In this document: positions 49,264-56,704 of the stretch, one piece after another | How the letters are laid out: each line of letters starts with the position of its first letter | Numbering within the stretch: the first letter of the stretch is position 1 | Assembly: GCF_014648495.1 (NCBI RefSeq) | Contig: NZ_BMRF01000002.1 | Coordinates: 558,001-622,000 of the forward strand | Direction: 5' to 3' | DNA: 64,000 nucleotides | Origin: Actinomadura cremea | GTDB lineage: Bacteria; Actinomycetota; Actinomycetes; Streptosporangiales; Streptosporangiaceae | Made by a program: the position numbers and the translations under genes | The notes under the pieces: generated by a model | The model's database searches: none | Told to the model about the DNA's origin: nothing | The model's input: only the letters and a program-made list of their open reading frames with translations

Positions 49264-50424
49264 GTGAGCGTGTCGCGGCTGCGTGACATTCCGGGGATCG
49301 GCGTGGACGAGGTGGGGGACGCGGCCGACGCCGCCGACGACCCCGAGCTGCTCAGGCTGGAGAACCTGGACACCGACGTCCGCCCGCCCCGGATCGCGCT
49401 GGACGTCACGCGCGCGGCGATCGACGACGACGCGGCCAACAGCTACCTGCCGTTCCAGGGCCACCTGTCCCTGCGGGAGGCGGCGGCCGCGCACGTCGGG
49501 CGGATCGCCGGACGCGCCTACGACCCGGCCACCGAGTGCGTGAGCGTGGCGGGCGGGCTCAACGGCGTGCTGAACGTGCTGCTCGCGACGGTCGAGCCCG
49601 GTGACGAGGTGGTGGTCGCCGATCCGGTCTACGCGGGGCTGGTCAACCGGATCCGGCTGGCGGGCGGCGTGCCCCGGCACGTGCGGTGCACGCCGGGTCC
49701 CGGCGGCTGGAGCGTCGACCCGCGCGAGCTGGCGGACGCCGTCGGGCCGCGGACGGCCGCCGTCCTGGTGATGTCCCCGGCCATGCCCACCGGCGACGTC
49801 CTGGACCGGACGCACTGGGACGCGCTGGCCCCGGCGGTCGAGGAGCACGGGTGCTGGGTGATCTACGACGCGGCGATGGAGCGGATCCGCTTCGACGGGC
49901 GGGCGCCGGACCATCCGGCCGCCCACCCCGGGCTGGCCGAGCGCACGATCACGGTCGGGTCGGCGTCCAAGGAACTGCGCCTCATCGGCTGGCGGGTCGG
50001 CTGGGTCACCGGCCCGGCGCCGATCATGTCCGACGTCGCGCTGGTCGGCATGGCCAACGTCGTGTGCCAGGTCGGGATCGCGCAGCGCGCCGTCGCCGCC
50101 GCACTGGCCGATCCGGACGGCGACGCCGACGTCGCCGCGGCCACCGGGGTGTGGCGGGAGCGGTGCGAGATCGTCCTCGACCGGCTCGCGGGCTACCCCT
50201 GCGTCCGCCCGCACGGCGGCTGGTCGCTGCTGGTCGACACCGCCGCGATGGGCCTGCCGCCGGCGGAGGCGTCCGACCGGCTGTTCCACCGGGGCGGGGT
50301 CGCGGCGACCCCGATGACCGGATGGGGCCCCGCCGGCGACCGCTACCTGCGGCTGGTGTTCGCCAACGAGCCGGCCGACCGCCTCGACGACCTGGACGAA
50401 CGGTTCCGCGCCGCGTTCGGGTGA
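49264..50424 (+). CDS. PLP-dependent aminotransferase, class I/II
   Basis: 386 residues. Fold-I motifs: SYLPFQGHLSLREAAAAHVG, AGGLNGVLNVLLATVEPGDE VVV, the pyridoxal Asp/Tyr pair in WVIYDAAMERIRFDG, the PLP lysine in GSASKELRLIGWRVGWVTG and the carboxylate-binding Arg in YLRLVFANE. Most like aspartate/aromatic or kynurenine-type transaminases. The XRE-cupin repressor upstream suggests control by its amino-acid substrate. GTG 49264 with AGGGAGGGC. Confidence 0.9.
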   Translation: MSVSRLRDIPGIGVDEVGDAADAADDPELLRLENLDTDVRPPRIALDVTRAAIDDDAANSYLPFQGHLSLREAAAAHVGRIAGRAYDPATECVSVAGGLNGVLNVLLATVEPGDEVVVADPVYAGLVNRIRLAGGVPRHVRCTPGPGGWSVDPRELADAVGPRTAAVLVMSPAMPTGDVLDRTHWDALAPAVEEHGCWVIYDAAMERIRFDGRAPDHPAAHPGLAERTITVGSASKELRLIGWRVGWVTGPAPIMSDVALVGMANVVCQVGIAQRAVAAALADPDGDADVAAATGVWRERCEIVLDRLAGYPCVRPHGGWSLLVDTAAMGLPPAEASDRLFHRGGVAATPMTGWGPAGDRYLRLVFANEPADRLDDLDERFRAAFG

Positions 50425-50443
50425 CGGCGGCTCCGGCGGCCCG

Positions 50444-51403
50444 TCACCACTCGGCGATGACCGGCGGGTCGGTCTCGTGCCGCCGCCAGGTCTCGGTGAC
50501 GCGGGCGAGCCGGGCCGGGTCGGCGAAGCCGCGCACGGTCGCGATCAGGCCCTCGCGGGTCTCGAACGCCGCGGCTCCGACGACCCGGTCGTCGAGCACG
50601 GCGAGGACGGCGGGCGAGCCGTTGAGCATTGCGAAGTGGATCGTCGGGGCGCCGCCGACCAGCCGCACTTTCGCGGGGGTGGGTCTGAAGGCGCCCCGCG
50701 CCACGGCGGCGACGCGCTCGGGGGTCCGGTAGTGCAGCAGCGTCCTGGTCAGTCCCGCGCCGTCCGAGATCGCGGTCGCGTCGTCGGTGAGCAGCGCCAC
50801 CAGCCGCTCGGTGCTGCCGGACGAGGCGGCGGCGAGGAACTCCTCGACGATCCGGCGCGCGGACGCGGGGTCGGCCTCGCCGCCGCGGTGCGCGCCGGCG
50901 ACGCGGCGCCGGGCCCGGTGGAGGTGCTGCTGGCTCGCGGACTCGGTGACGCCGAGGATCCCGGCGATCTCGGCGTGGCCGTAGGAGAACGCCTCGCGCA
51001 GGACGTAGACGGCCCGCTCGACCGGTGAGAGGTGCTCCATGATGGTCAGCACGGCCAGGGACACCGACTCGCGCTGCTCGACGGTGGCGGCCGGGTCGAG
51101 CATCGGGTCGCCCTCGAGGAGCGGCTCGGGCAGCCACGCGCCGACCGGGCGCTCGCGGCGGGCCCGCGCCGAGCGGAGCCGGTCGAGGCACAGGTTGGTG
51201 ACGATCGTGGTCAGCCACGCCTCCGGCACCTCGATCAGCCCCCGGTCGGCGGCCTGCCAGCGCAGGAACGCGTCCTGTACGGCGTCCTCGGCGTCGGCGG
51301 CCGAGCCGAGCAGCCGGTAGGCGAGCGAGGCCAGCCGGGGCCTGCCGGCCTCGAACCGGTCGGCCTCGAACCGGTCGGCGGCGTCACCGTCCACGTCGAT
51401 CAC
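50444..51403 (-). CDS. ECF41-type RNA polymerase sigma factor (SigJ-like, SnoaL-like C-terminal domain)
   Basis: 319 residues. Sigma region 2 (LASLAYRLLGSAADAEDAVQ, DAFLRWQAAD), region 4 (LSPVERAVYVLREAFSYGHA, EIAGILGVTESASQQHLHRA) and an about 140-residue SnoaL-like domain (RRIVEEFLAAASSGSTERLV, ALLTDDATAISDGAG). This C-terminal extension replaces an anti-sigma factor in ECF41 members and tunes activity. A tandem RFEADRFEA occurs at the N-terminus. The start overlaps the partner oxidoreductase gene almost exactly (1 bp between coding ends), so both are one transcript. Start GTG 51403. Confidence 0.92.
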   Translation of the reverse strand: MIDVDGDAADRFEADRFEAGRPRLASLAYRLLGSAADAEDAVQDAFLRWQAADRGLIEVPEAWLTTIVTNLCLDRLRSARARRERPVGAWLPEPLLEGDPMLDPAATVEQRESVSLAVLTIMEHLSPVERAVYVLREAFSYGHAEIAGILGVTESASQQHLHRARRRVAGAHRGGEADPASARRIVEEFLAAASSGSTERLVALLTDDATAISDGAGLTRTLLHYRTPERVAAVARGAFRPTPAKVRLVGGAPTIHFAMLNGSPAVLAVLDDRVVGAAAFETREGLIATVRGFADPARLARVTETWRRHETDPPVIAEW

Positions 51404-51404
51404 C

Positions 51405-52595
51405 CTAGGCGACGACCGTCCGCGCGGAGCGGACGGGCGCCGCGGCGAGGCGGCGCCGGCGCCTGGGCATGCCGAAGGTCGGGTGCGCGACGCCCAAGCG
51501 GGCGCCGAAGAGGACGCCCGCCTTGAACCGCGCGGCCGTCCGTCCGCTCAGGTACCAGGACCTCGCGCGCACGTCGCCGTCGACCATCTGGACGATCCCG
51601 TCCCGCCGCCCGAGGCTGATGTGGTTGCCGAGGTAGGGCAGCTTCGCGGTCGGGATCCGCCGGCCGGTCAGATGTCCCACGATCGCGTCGATCGCCTGGC
51701 CGCCGGTGTAGCCGGCCGAGGCGCACGACATCGGCAGCGGCCGGCCGTTCTCGCCGATCGCGTAGGCGCTGTCGCCGGCGGCGTAGACGTCCGGGTGCGA
51801 GATCGAGCGCATGGTGCGGTCGACGATGATCTGGCCGGTCCCGGCGACCGCCAGACCGCCGTCGGCCGCGAGAGTGCCGACGGCGAACCCGGCCGACCAC
51901 ACGGTCGCGTCGGACGGCATGGACGTCCCGTCGGCGCCGATCGCGCGCTCCGGTTCGACCGCCGCGATGACGGTGTCCTCGTGGACGGCGATGCCGAGCC
52001 GGTCGAAGGCCCGGTGCAGGTGGTCGCGGGCCCCGGGGGAGAGCCAGGCGCCCGGCTCGCCGCGGGCGGCGAGGGCGACCGACAGGCCGGGGCGCGACTC
52101 GGCGATCTCGGTCACGGTCTCGATGCCGGTCAGCCCCTCGCCGACGACCAGCACCCTCCCGCCGTCCTCCAGCTCGTCCAGGCGCGCGCGCAGGCGCAGC
52201 GCCGAGGGAAGGCCGGTGACGTCGAAGGCGTGGTCGGCGACGCCGGGGACGCCGTGGTCGGCGACGCGGCTGCCGAGCGTGTAGACGAGCGTGTCGTAGG
52301 CGAGTTCGTCGTCGCCGTCCTCGCCGGTCACGGCGACGGTCCGGCGTTCGGGGTCGACGGCCGTGACGCGCGCCAGGCGCAGCCGCACCCCGGTGCCCGC
52401 GAAGATGTCGGCGAGCCTCCGGGTCGGGAGCGGCCGGCCGGCCGCGAGCTGGTGGAGGCGCAGCCGCTCGACGAAGTCGGGTTCGGCATTGACGACGGTG
52501 ATCTCGGCGTCGGCGGGGGAGAGGCGGCGGGCCAGGTTCCCGGCGGTGTACGCCCCGGCGTATCCGGCGCCGAGGACGAGGATGCGGTGCTTCAT
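51405..52595 (-). CDS. FAD-dependent NAD(P)H oxidoreductase (NDH-2-like), ECF41 partner
   Basis: 396 residues. First dinucleotide fold VLGAGYAGAYTAGNLARRL (about 6-24), second VVGEGLTGIETVTEIAES (about 150), VWSAGFAVGTLA and PDVYAAGDSAYA at the FAD site. Resembles type II NADH dehydrogenases. Oxidoreductases are one of the recurring partner genes of ECF41 sigma factors. It is upstream of the sigma gene on the same strand and likely a sigma target through the promoter at 52633-52654. Confidence 0.9.
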   Translation of the reverse strand: MKHRILVLGAGYAGAYTAGNLARRLSPADAEITVVNAEPDFVERLRLHQLAAGRPLPTRRLADIFAGTGVRLRLARVTAVDPERRTVAVTGEDGDDELAYDTLVYTLGSRVADHGVPGVADHAFDVTGLPSALRLRARLDELEDGGRVLVVGEGLTGIETVTEIAESRPGLSVALAARGEPGAWLSPGARDHLHRAFDRLGIAVHEDTVIAAVEPERAIGADGTSMPSDATVWSAGFAVGTLAADGGLAVAGTGQIIVDRTMRSISHPDVYAAGDSAYAIGENGRPLPMSCASAGYTGGQAIDAIVGHLTGRRIPTAKLPYLGNHISLGRRDGIVQMVDGDVRARSWYLSGRTAARFKAGVLFGARLGVAHPTFGMPRRRRRLAAAPVRSARTVVA

Positions 52596-52632
52596 GGTGG
52601 TGCTCCCGTCTGTTCGCTCGCCCCTTGAGCGA

Positions 52633-52654
52633 GACGGCGCTCCGATTCCTGACA
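52633..52654 (-). promoter_or_regulatory. Candidate ECF41 promoter upstream of the oxidoreductase
   Basis: On the minus strand TGTCAGG (52654-52648) followed 11 bp later by CGTC (52636-52633) resembles the ECF41 consensus (TGTCACA and CGTC), about 38 bp before the ATG. Two mismatches at the -35 and a short spacer make it tentative. Confidence 0.4.
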
Positions 52655-52707
52655 GGTGCCGGGTGTGAAGCGGGTCACCTGATCGGGACGGGCGGCGCGG
52701 CGGCCCC

Positions 52708-53598
52708 TCACGCGTCGTGCCGGTCTCCGGGCGTGATGCCGAGGACGTCGAGGAAGGCGGACGTCGCCGGGGTGCGGCCGAGACGGCTCCAGACGGCGTA
52801 CTCGACGCGGGCGGGCGCGTCCGTCACCTCGACGGTGGCCACGCCGGTGAGCCGGGGCGCGTAGGCGGACGGGAGCATGGCGACGCCCAGATCCTGCCCG
52901 ACGAGCCGGTCGATGAAGTCGGCGCTGGTCACCTCGAAGGCGACGTCGCGGTCGAGACCGGCGGCCGCGAACGCCTGGTCGGACTGGGCGCGTCCGGCCG
53001 TCCCGGCGGGGAGGTCGACGAACACCTCGGAGGAGAGGCGGCGCAGGTCGACCGACGGTTCGCCCGCGAGCGGGTGGTCCGGCGCGACGACGGCGACGAG
53101 GCGGTCGCGGGCGAGTTCGTGGACGGCGACGCCCTGCGGCCGGGCGGTGGTCGGGAGCCCGAGGAAGGCCATGTCGAGGGCTCCCTGCCGGACCCGCTCC
53201 GCGAGGTCCTCGCTCGCGCCCACGAGCAGGCTGATGCGCACGTGCGGGTACCGTCCGCGGAAGTCGCGCAGCGCGGCCGGGACGTCGACCGCCGCGACGG
53301 TCGGGATCAGCCCGACGGCGAGCCGTCCGCGGATCTCCCCGACCGCCGCGGCGACCTCGGCGGCCGCGCGCTCGGCGGCGTCCAGGCACTGGCGGGCGGC
53401 GGGGAGGAACGCCTCCCCGGCGGGCGTCAGCCGCACCCGGCGGCTGGTGCGCTCGAAGAGCCGCGCGCCGAGCTCGCGTTCCAGCCGCGCGACCTGGTGG
53501 CTGAGGGCGGACTGGACGACCAGGCAGCGTTCGGCGGCGCGGGTGAAGCTGCTCGTCTCCGCGACGGCGACGACGTAGCGCATCTGCTGAAGCTCCAT
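52708..53598 (-). CDS. LysR family transcriptional regulator
   Basis: 296 residues. HTH at about 1-60 (MELQQMRYVVAVAETSSFTR, AAERCLVVQSALSHQVARLE) and effector domain with GRLAVGLIPTVAAVDVPAAL, GALDMAFLGL, LVAVVAPDHPLAG and VGQDLGVAMLPSA. Divergent from a DoxX-family gene with the LysR-type box GGCAT-N7-ATGCC between them. Probably the activator or repressor of that gene. Confidence 0.92.
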   Translation of the reverse strand: MELQQMRYVVAVAETSSFTRAAERCLVVQSALSHQVARLERELGARLFERTSRRVRLTPAGEAFLPAARQCLDAAERAAAEVAAAVGEIRGRLAVGLIPTVAAVDVPAALRDFRGRYPHVRISLLVGASEDLAERVRQGALDMAFLGLPTTARPQGVAVHELARDRLVAVVAPDHPLAGEPSVDLRRLSSEVFVDLPAGTAGRAQSDQAFAAAGLDRDVAFEVTSADFIDRLVGQDLGVAMLPSAYAPRLTGVATVEVTDAPARVEYAVWSRLGRTPATSAFLDVLGITPGDRHDA

Positions 53599-53671
53599 GG
53601 GACGAACCTAGAAGCAGACCGGCGGTGCCGCGACGGCAGACGATCTCGGGGGCGGCCGCCACTCGAATCTA

Positions 53672-53688
53672 GGCATTGACAAGATGCC
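53672..53688. promoter_or_regulatory. LysR-type binding site
   Basis: GGCAT (53672-53676), 7 bp, ATGCC (53684-53688), with an internal T-N11-A core and a TTGACA-like sequence inside. AATCTAG flanks it on both sides (53667 and 53701). It lies 52-68 bp before the DoxX start, a normal position for a LysR site. Confidence 0.55.
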
Positions 53689-53739
53689 TTCCGGCGAGGC
53701 AATCTAGTCAGTGGAAAGTTCGAGTGAGGGGAGGGCGAC

Positions 53740-54240
53740 ATGGCACCGTTGTTGATGTTGATCGGGGGGACGCTGGCAGGGCTCGCCGGGGGCCGGGCCG
53801 GAATCAGGCGGTTGCGGCCGTGGCCGGTGGCCGTGCGCGGCGGGCTCGCCCTGATGTTCACCCTGACCGGGATCGCGCACTTCGTCGGCATGCGCGCCGA
53901 AATGATCGAGATGGTCCCGCCCGCGCTGCCCGCGCCGGGCCTCCTGGTCACCGCCACCGGCGTGCTGGAGCTGGCCGGTGCGGCCGGGCTGGTCTGGGGA
54001 CGGACCGCGCCGTGGGCCGCCGGGGGCCTCGGCCTGATGATGGTCGGGATGTTCCCGGCGAACGTGCACTGGGCGCTGAGTCAGCCGGACCTGTCGTGGG
54101 GGGAGCACCTCGTTCCGCGGACCGTCATGCAGGTGATCTTCGTGGGGGCCGCGCTCGGCATCCCCGCGCACCACGCGCGCGCCGCGCGCCGCCGGGAGGC
54201 CGCCGCTCCGGCCGGCACCGCGCTGGGTCTTGTCGGGTAA
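53740..54240 (+). CDS. DoxX family membrane protein
   Basis: 166 residues, four helices: PLLMLIGGTLAGLAGGRAG, GLALMFTLTGIAHFVGMRAE (the DoxX G-x-x-H-F pattern), APGLLVTATGVLELAGAAGL VWG and RTVMQVIFVGAALGIPAHH. Related to quinone- or thiosulfate-linked and redox-stress membrane proteins; precise function unknown. Likely under the divergent LysR protein. Confidence 0.83.
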   Translation: MAPLLMLIGGTLAGLAGGRAGIRRLRPWPVAVRGGLALMFTLTGIAHFVGMRAEMIEMVPPALPAPGLLVTATGVLELAGAAGLVWGRTAPWAAGGLGLMMVGMFPANVHWALSQPDLSWGEHLVPRTVMQVIFVGAALGIPAHHARAARRREAAAPAGTALGLVG

Positions 54241-54283
54241 GGAACGTCGAGGCGCCGGTCTTCCGGCTCGGGCGCCCGGACGG

Positions 54284-54655
54284 TCAGACGACGTCCAGGC
54301 GCCCGAGCGCGAACGCCACCCCGACCAGGGTGACCAGGAACAGCGCCGCCAGGTCGCTGCCCCGGACCAGGAGGACGACGAACGTCACGGCGCAGGCCAG
54401 CGTGAGCAGCACGAGCGCGCCGACCGCCAGCCGGACGGCCCGCGACGGCGCGCCGGCCCGCCCCGCCAGCGAGACGACCTCGACCGCCTCGCCGCCGGCG
54501 ATGGCGAACGACACCCGCTCACCGTCCTCCAGCGCCGCGCGGCCGTCCGGCCGGAGGCTGCCGGACCGGACGCGCACGTCCGGTCCGCCGTCGTCGGGGA
54601 CGATGAAGCCGTAGCCCCGCTCGCCGTTGAACCACCTGACACTGCCCTCGGCCAT
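54284..54655 (-). CDS. Membrane-anchored cold-shock-domain-like protein
   Basis: 123 residues. Residues 1-62 follow the cold-shock fold: GSVRWFNGERGYGFIVPDDG (RNP1 region), LRPDGRAALEDGERVSFAIA and GGEAVEVV. The usual RNP2 motif (V-F-V-H-x-S) is replaced by VRVRSGS, so aromatic nucleic-acid contacts are lost. Two membrane helices follow (AVRLAVGALVLLTLACAVTF, DLAALFLVTLVGVAFALG). Membrane-tethered cold-shock domains exist but are uncommon; RNA binding is uncertain here. Confidence 0.7.
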   Translation of the reverse strand: MAEGSVRWFNGERGYGFIVPDDGGPDVRVRSGSLRPDGRAALEDGERVSFAIAGGEAVEVVSLAGRAGAPSRAVRLAVGALVLLTLACAVTFVVLLVRGSDLAALFLVTLVGVAFALGRLDVV

Positions 54656-54763
54656 CGCACCACCCCCGCGGTATCCCGGCGAGGGTAGCCCCGCGATCGG
54701 TATGACCCCGGGCGACGAGATGGACGCGCAGCGGCGCGCGAATTGCGGATCGGTGACGCGGCC

Positions 54764-55135
54764 TCAGGGCGCGCGCTTCTCCGCCCGCAGCGCCAGCAGG
54801 CCCGTCGCCGCATAGGCCCCGGTGATGGCCGCCAGCCCCGCCGCCGTCGCGCGCGGCACGTCCCCGCGGACCGCGTGGACGGCCCCGGCCGTGGTGTCGC
54901 AGACGTCCACCACGAGGCACAGCCGGCGCCAGCGCCGGCGGGCCTGCGCGTCGCTCAGCAGGTAGCCGAGGCCGAGGGCGACGGCCCTGCTGCCGAAGAC
55001 CCGGATCATGTACCTGAGCTCGGGGGTGTCCCGGTCGCCGATGCCCGCGAGCCTCAGGTTCAGGCCGGGCGCGGCCAGGGCGAGCGTCCCCCACAGCACG
55101 CGGCCGCCCGCCGTCACTTCCAGTGCGCGTTCCAT
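54764..55135 (-). CDS. Hypothetical integral membrane protein
   Basis: 123 residues with three to four weak helices (VLWGTLALAAPGLNLRLAG, YMIRVFGSRAVALGLGYLLS, LCLVVDVCDTTAGAVHAV, AAGLAAITGAYAATGLLAL). GDRDTPELRYMIRVFGSRAV resembles small actinobacterial DUF4267-like proteins, but I cannot confirm. A 15-bp palindrome lies just upstream (55173-55187). Confidence 0.6.
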   Translation of the reverse strand: MERALEVTAGGRVLWGTLALAAPGLNLRLAGIGDRDTPELRYMIRVFGSRAVALGLGYLLSDAQARRRWRRLCLVVDVCDTTAGAVHAVRGDVPRATAAGLAAITGAYAATGLLALRAEKRAP

Positions 55136-55172
55136 GCCGCCGACCCTGCCACCTGCCGCGCCCGCGATTCGA

Positions 55173-55187
55173 TTACCTCCGAGGTAA
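55173..55187. promoter_or_regulatory. 15-bp palindromic operator
   Basis: TTACCTC-C-GAGGTAA (55173-55187) is a perfect inverted repeat 38 bp upstream of the minus-strand gene starting at 55135. The form is typical of TetR operators; the TetR at 56120 has a different site, so the cognate protein is unknown. Confidence 0.5.
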
Positions 55188-55243
55188 CGCCCTTCCCCCG
55201 CGCTCCCGAGAGCGTCCCGGCGGGGGCGCGGGGGGAAGGGCGT
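55187..55243 (-). terminator. Long hairpin at the end of the methyltransferase gene
   Basis: ACGCCCTTCCCCCGCGC (55187-55203) pairs with GCGCGGGGGGAAGGGCGT (55226-55243) with one bulged G; the right arm reaches into the stop codon of the gene ending at 55243. A second small stem sits in the loop. Confidence 0.6.
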
Positions 55244-56049
55244 CAGGGCGCGGTGGTGCGCGCGGCGGTGATGACGACCGCGGCGTAGCGCATCGTGAAG
55301 GCGCCGCCCAGCGCGTCGATCGCGGCGCCGGTGGCGTCGAGCACCTGCGCGAGCGTGTCCGGCGGCAGGCGGGTGAACGCTCCCTGGGTGGGCATCTGGT
55401 CGAGCCACGCGTCGCGCGTGTACCGGTGCTCCCAGTCGAAGACCCACTGCTCGACGTCGCCGAAGCCGTCCGCCGCGCGGACGCCGTCGGCGACCTTCTC
55501 GAGCAGCGGCCGGTACCCGTCCAGGCCGCCCCGCGCGACGGCGTGGAAGTCGATCGGCGAGTCCGGCATCACCCGGCGGCAGGCTTCGGCGGTCGCCGCG
55601 GCCACCTCGGGCGGCGGTTCGAACAGGTTCCAGAACGCGGCCAGCCGGCCGCCGGGACGCAGCACCCGCGCCGCCTTGGCCGCCCCGGCGCGGGGGTCCA
55701 CCCAGTGCCAGGCCGTCCCGGCGATGACCGCGTCGAACGTGCGCCCGGCGGGGTCCCACTCCTCGAAGGTCGCCACCTCGACGTCGAACCCGCGACCGCG
55801 GGCGAAGTCGGCCATCCGCGCGTCCGGCTCGACGCCGAGGATCCGGCAGCCGGACGCCGCGAACTGGCGGGCCTCGATGCCGGTGCCGCAGCCGACGTCG
55901 AGGACGTCCGGGCCGGGGGCGGCGGCGGCGATCGCGGCCACCAGGGCGTCGGGGTAGCGGGGGCGGGTCCGGTCGTAGCGCTCGGCGTCCATGCCGAACG
56001 ACTCGGCCATCTGCCGGGCCTGATGCGGTTCCGAAGGTAGAGTGGGCAT
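55243..56049 (-). CDS. Class I SAM-dependent methyltransferase
   Basis: 268 residues. Motif I VLDVGCGTGIEARQFAASGC (about 48-67), acidic end of strand 2 LGVEPDARMADFARGRGFDV, FDAVIAGTAWHWVDPRAGAA KAARVLRPGG. Typical of the Methyltransf_11/25 families acting on small molecules. The ATG lies inside the first of two TetR palindromes, so the divergent TetR at 56120 probably represses it tightly. Substrate unknown. Confidence 0.9.
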   Translation of the reverse strand: MPTLPSEPHQARQMAESFGMDAERYDRTRPRYPDALVAAIAAAAPGPDVLDVGCGTGIEARQFAASGCRILGVEPDARMADFARGRGFDVEVATFEEWDPAGRTFDAVIAGTAWHWVDPRAGAAKAARVLRPGGRLAAFWNLFEPPPEVAAATAEACRRVMPDSPIDFHAVARGGLDGYRPLLEKVADGVRAADGFGDVEQWVFDWEHRYTRDAWLDQMPTQGAFTRLPPDTLAQVLDATGAAIDALGGAFTMRYAAVVITAARTTAP

Positions 56050-56078
56050 GTGCCCACTCTAGTGGGCAAGTGCCCACT
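56041..56078. promoter_or_regulatory. Two 18-bp TetR palindromes
   Basis: AGTGGGCATGTGCCCACT (56041-56058) and AGTGGGCAAGTGCCCACT (56061-56078) are near-perfect inverted repeats 20 bp apart, on the same helix face. The first covers the methyltransferase start codon (56047-56049 on the minus strand); the second precedes the TetR gene. Confidence 0.8.
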
Positions 56079-56119
56079 AGTCCAGGATGTGGGAGGGACG
56101 AGGGAAAGGGGCGTGGACG

Positions 56120-56704
56120 GTGCCGACGGGTGTGGCCATCCGGGACGTGCGGCGGCAGCTGTTCGACGCCGCCGAGCGCGTCCTGCTCCGGGACGGGCCG
56201 AGCGCGCTGACCAGCCGCGCCGTCACCACGGAGGCCGGCTGCGCCAAGGGCGTCCTGCACCGGCACTTCGCCGACTTCGACGCCTTCCTGGCCGAACTCG
56301 TCCGGGACCGCATCGCCGGGATCGACGCCCAGGCGGCGGCGCTGCGCGACGCCGCCGGGACCGGCACCGTCGCCGGCCACCTCACCGCCGCGCTCACGGA
56401 CCTCTTCGGGACGGTCGCCGTCGCGATCGTCGGCCTCGTCACCTCACGGGACGAACTGCGCGCGCGCCTGCGCCGCGAACGTCCGACCGGCGTTCCGGTC
56501 CTGGCCGAGGCCACGGCGATGATCGCCTCCTACCTCGCCGCCGAACGCGACCGGGGCCGCATCCCCGCCGACGCCGACGTCGACGTGCTCGCCCCCACGC
56601 TGATCGGCGCCGGGCACCTGCTGTTCGCCGACCGGACGAGCGCCCCGCCGGAGCCCGACGCCGTCCGGAAGGTCGTCGCCGCGGTCGTCACGGGCGCCGG
56701 GTGA
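56120..56704 (+). CDS. TetR family transcriptional regulator
   Basis: 194 residues from GTG 56120; an ATG at 56087 would add 11 residues but lies at the operator edge. HTH at about 10-55 (LFDAAERVLLRDGPSALTSR, AVTTEAGCAKGVLHRHFADF). C-terminal helices contain a Leu/Ala-rich ligand pocket and a typical dimer helix (LLFADRTSAPPEPDAVRKVV). Divergent from the methyltransferase, with paired palindromes between them. It overlaps the end of the convergent MFS gene by 17 bp. Confidence 0.88.
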   Translation: MPTGVAIRDVRRQLFDAAERVLLRDGPSALTSRAVTTEAGCAKGVLHRHFADFDAFLAELVRDRIAGIDAQAAALRDAAGTGTVAGHLTAALTDLFGTVAVAIVGLVTSRDELRARLRRERPTGVPVLAEATAMIASYLAAERDRGRIPADADVDVLAPTLIGAGHLLFADRTSAPPEPDAVRKVVAAVVTGAG

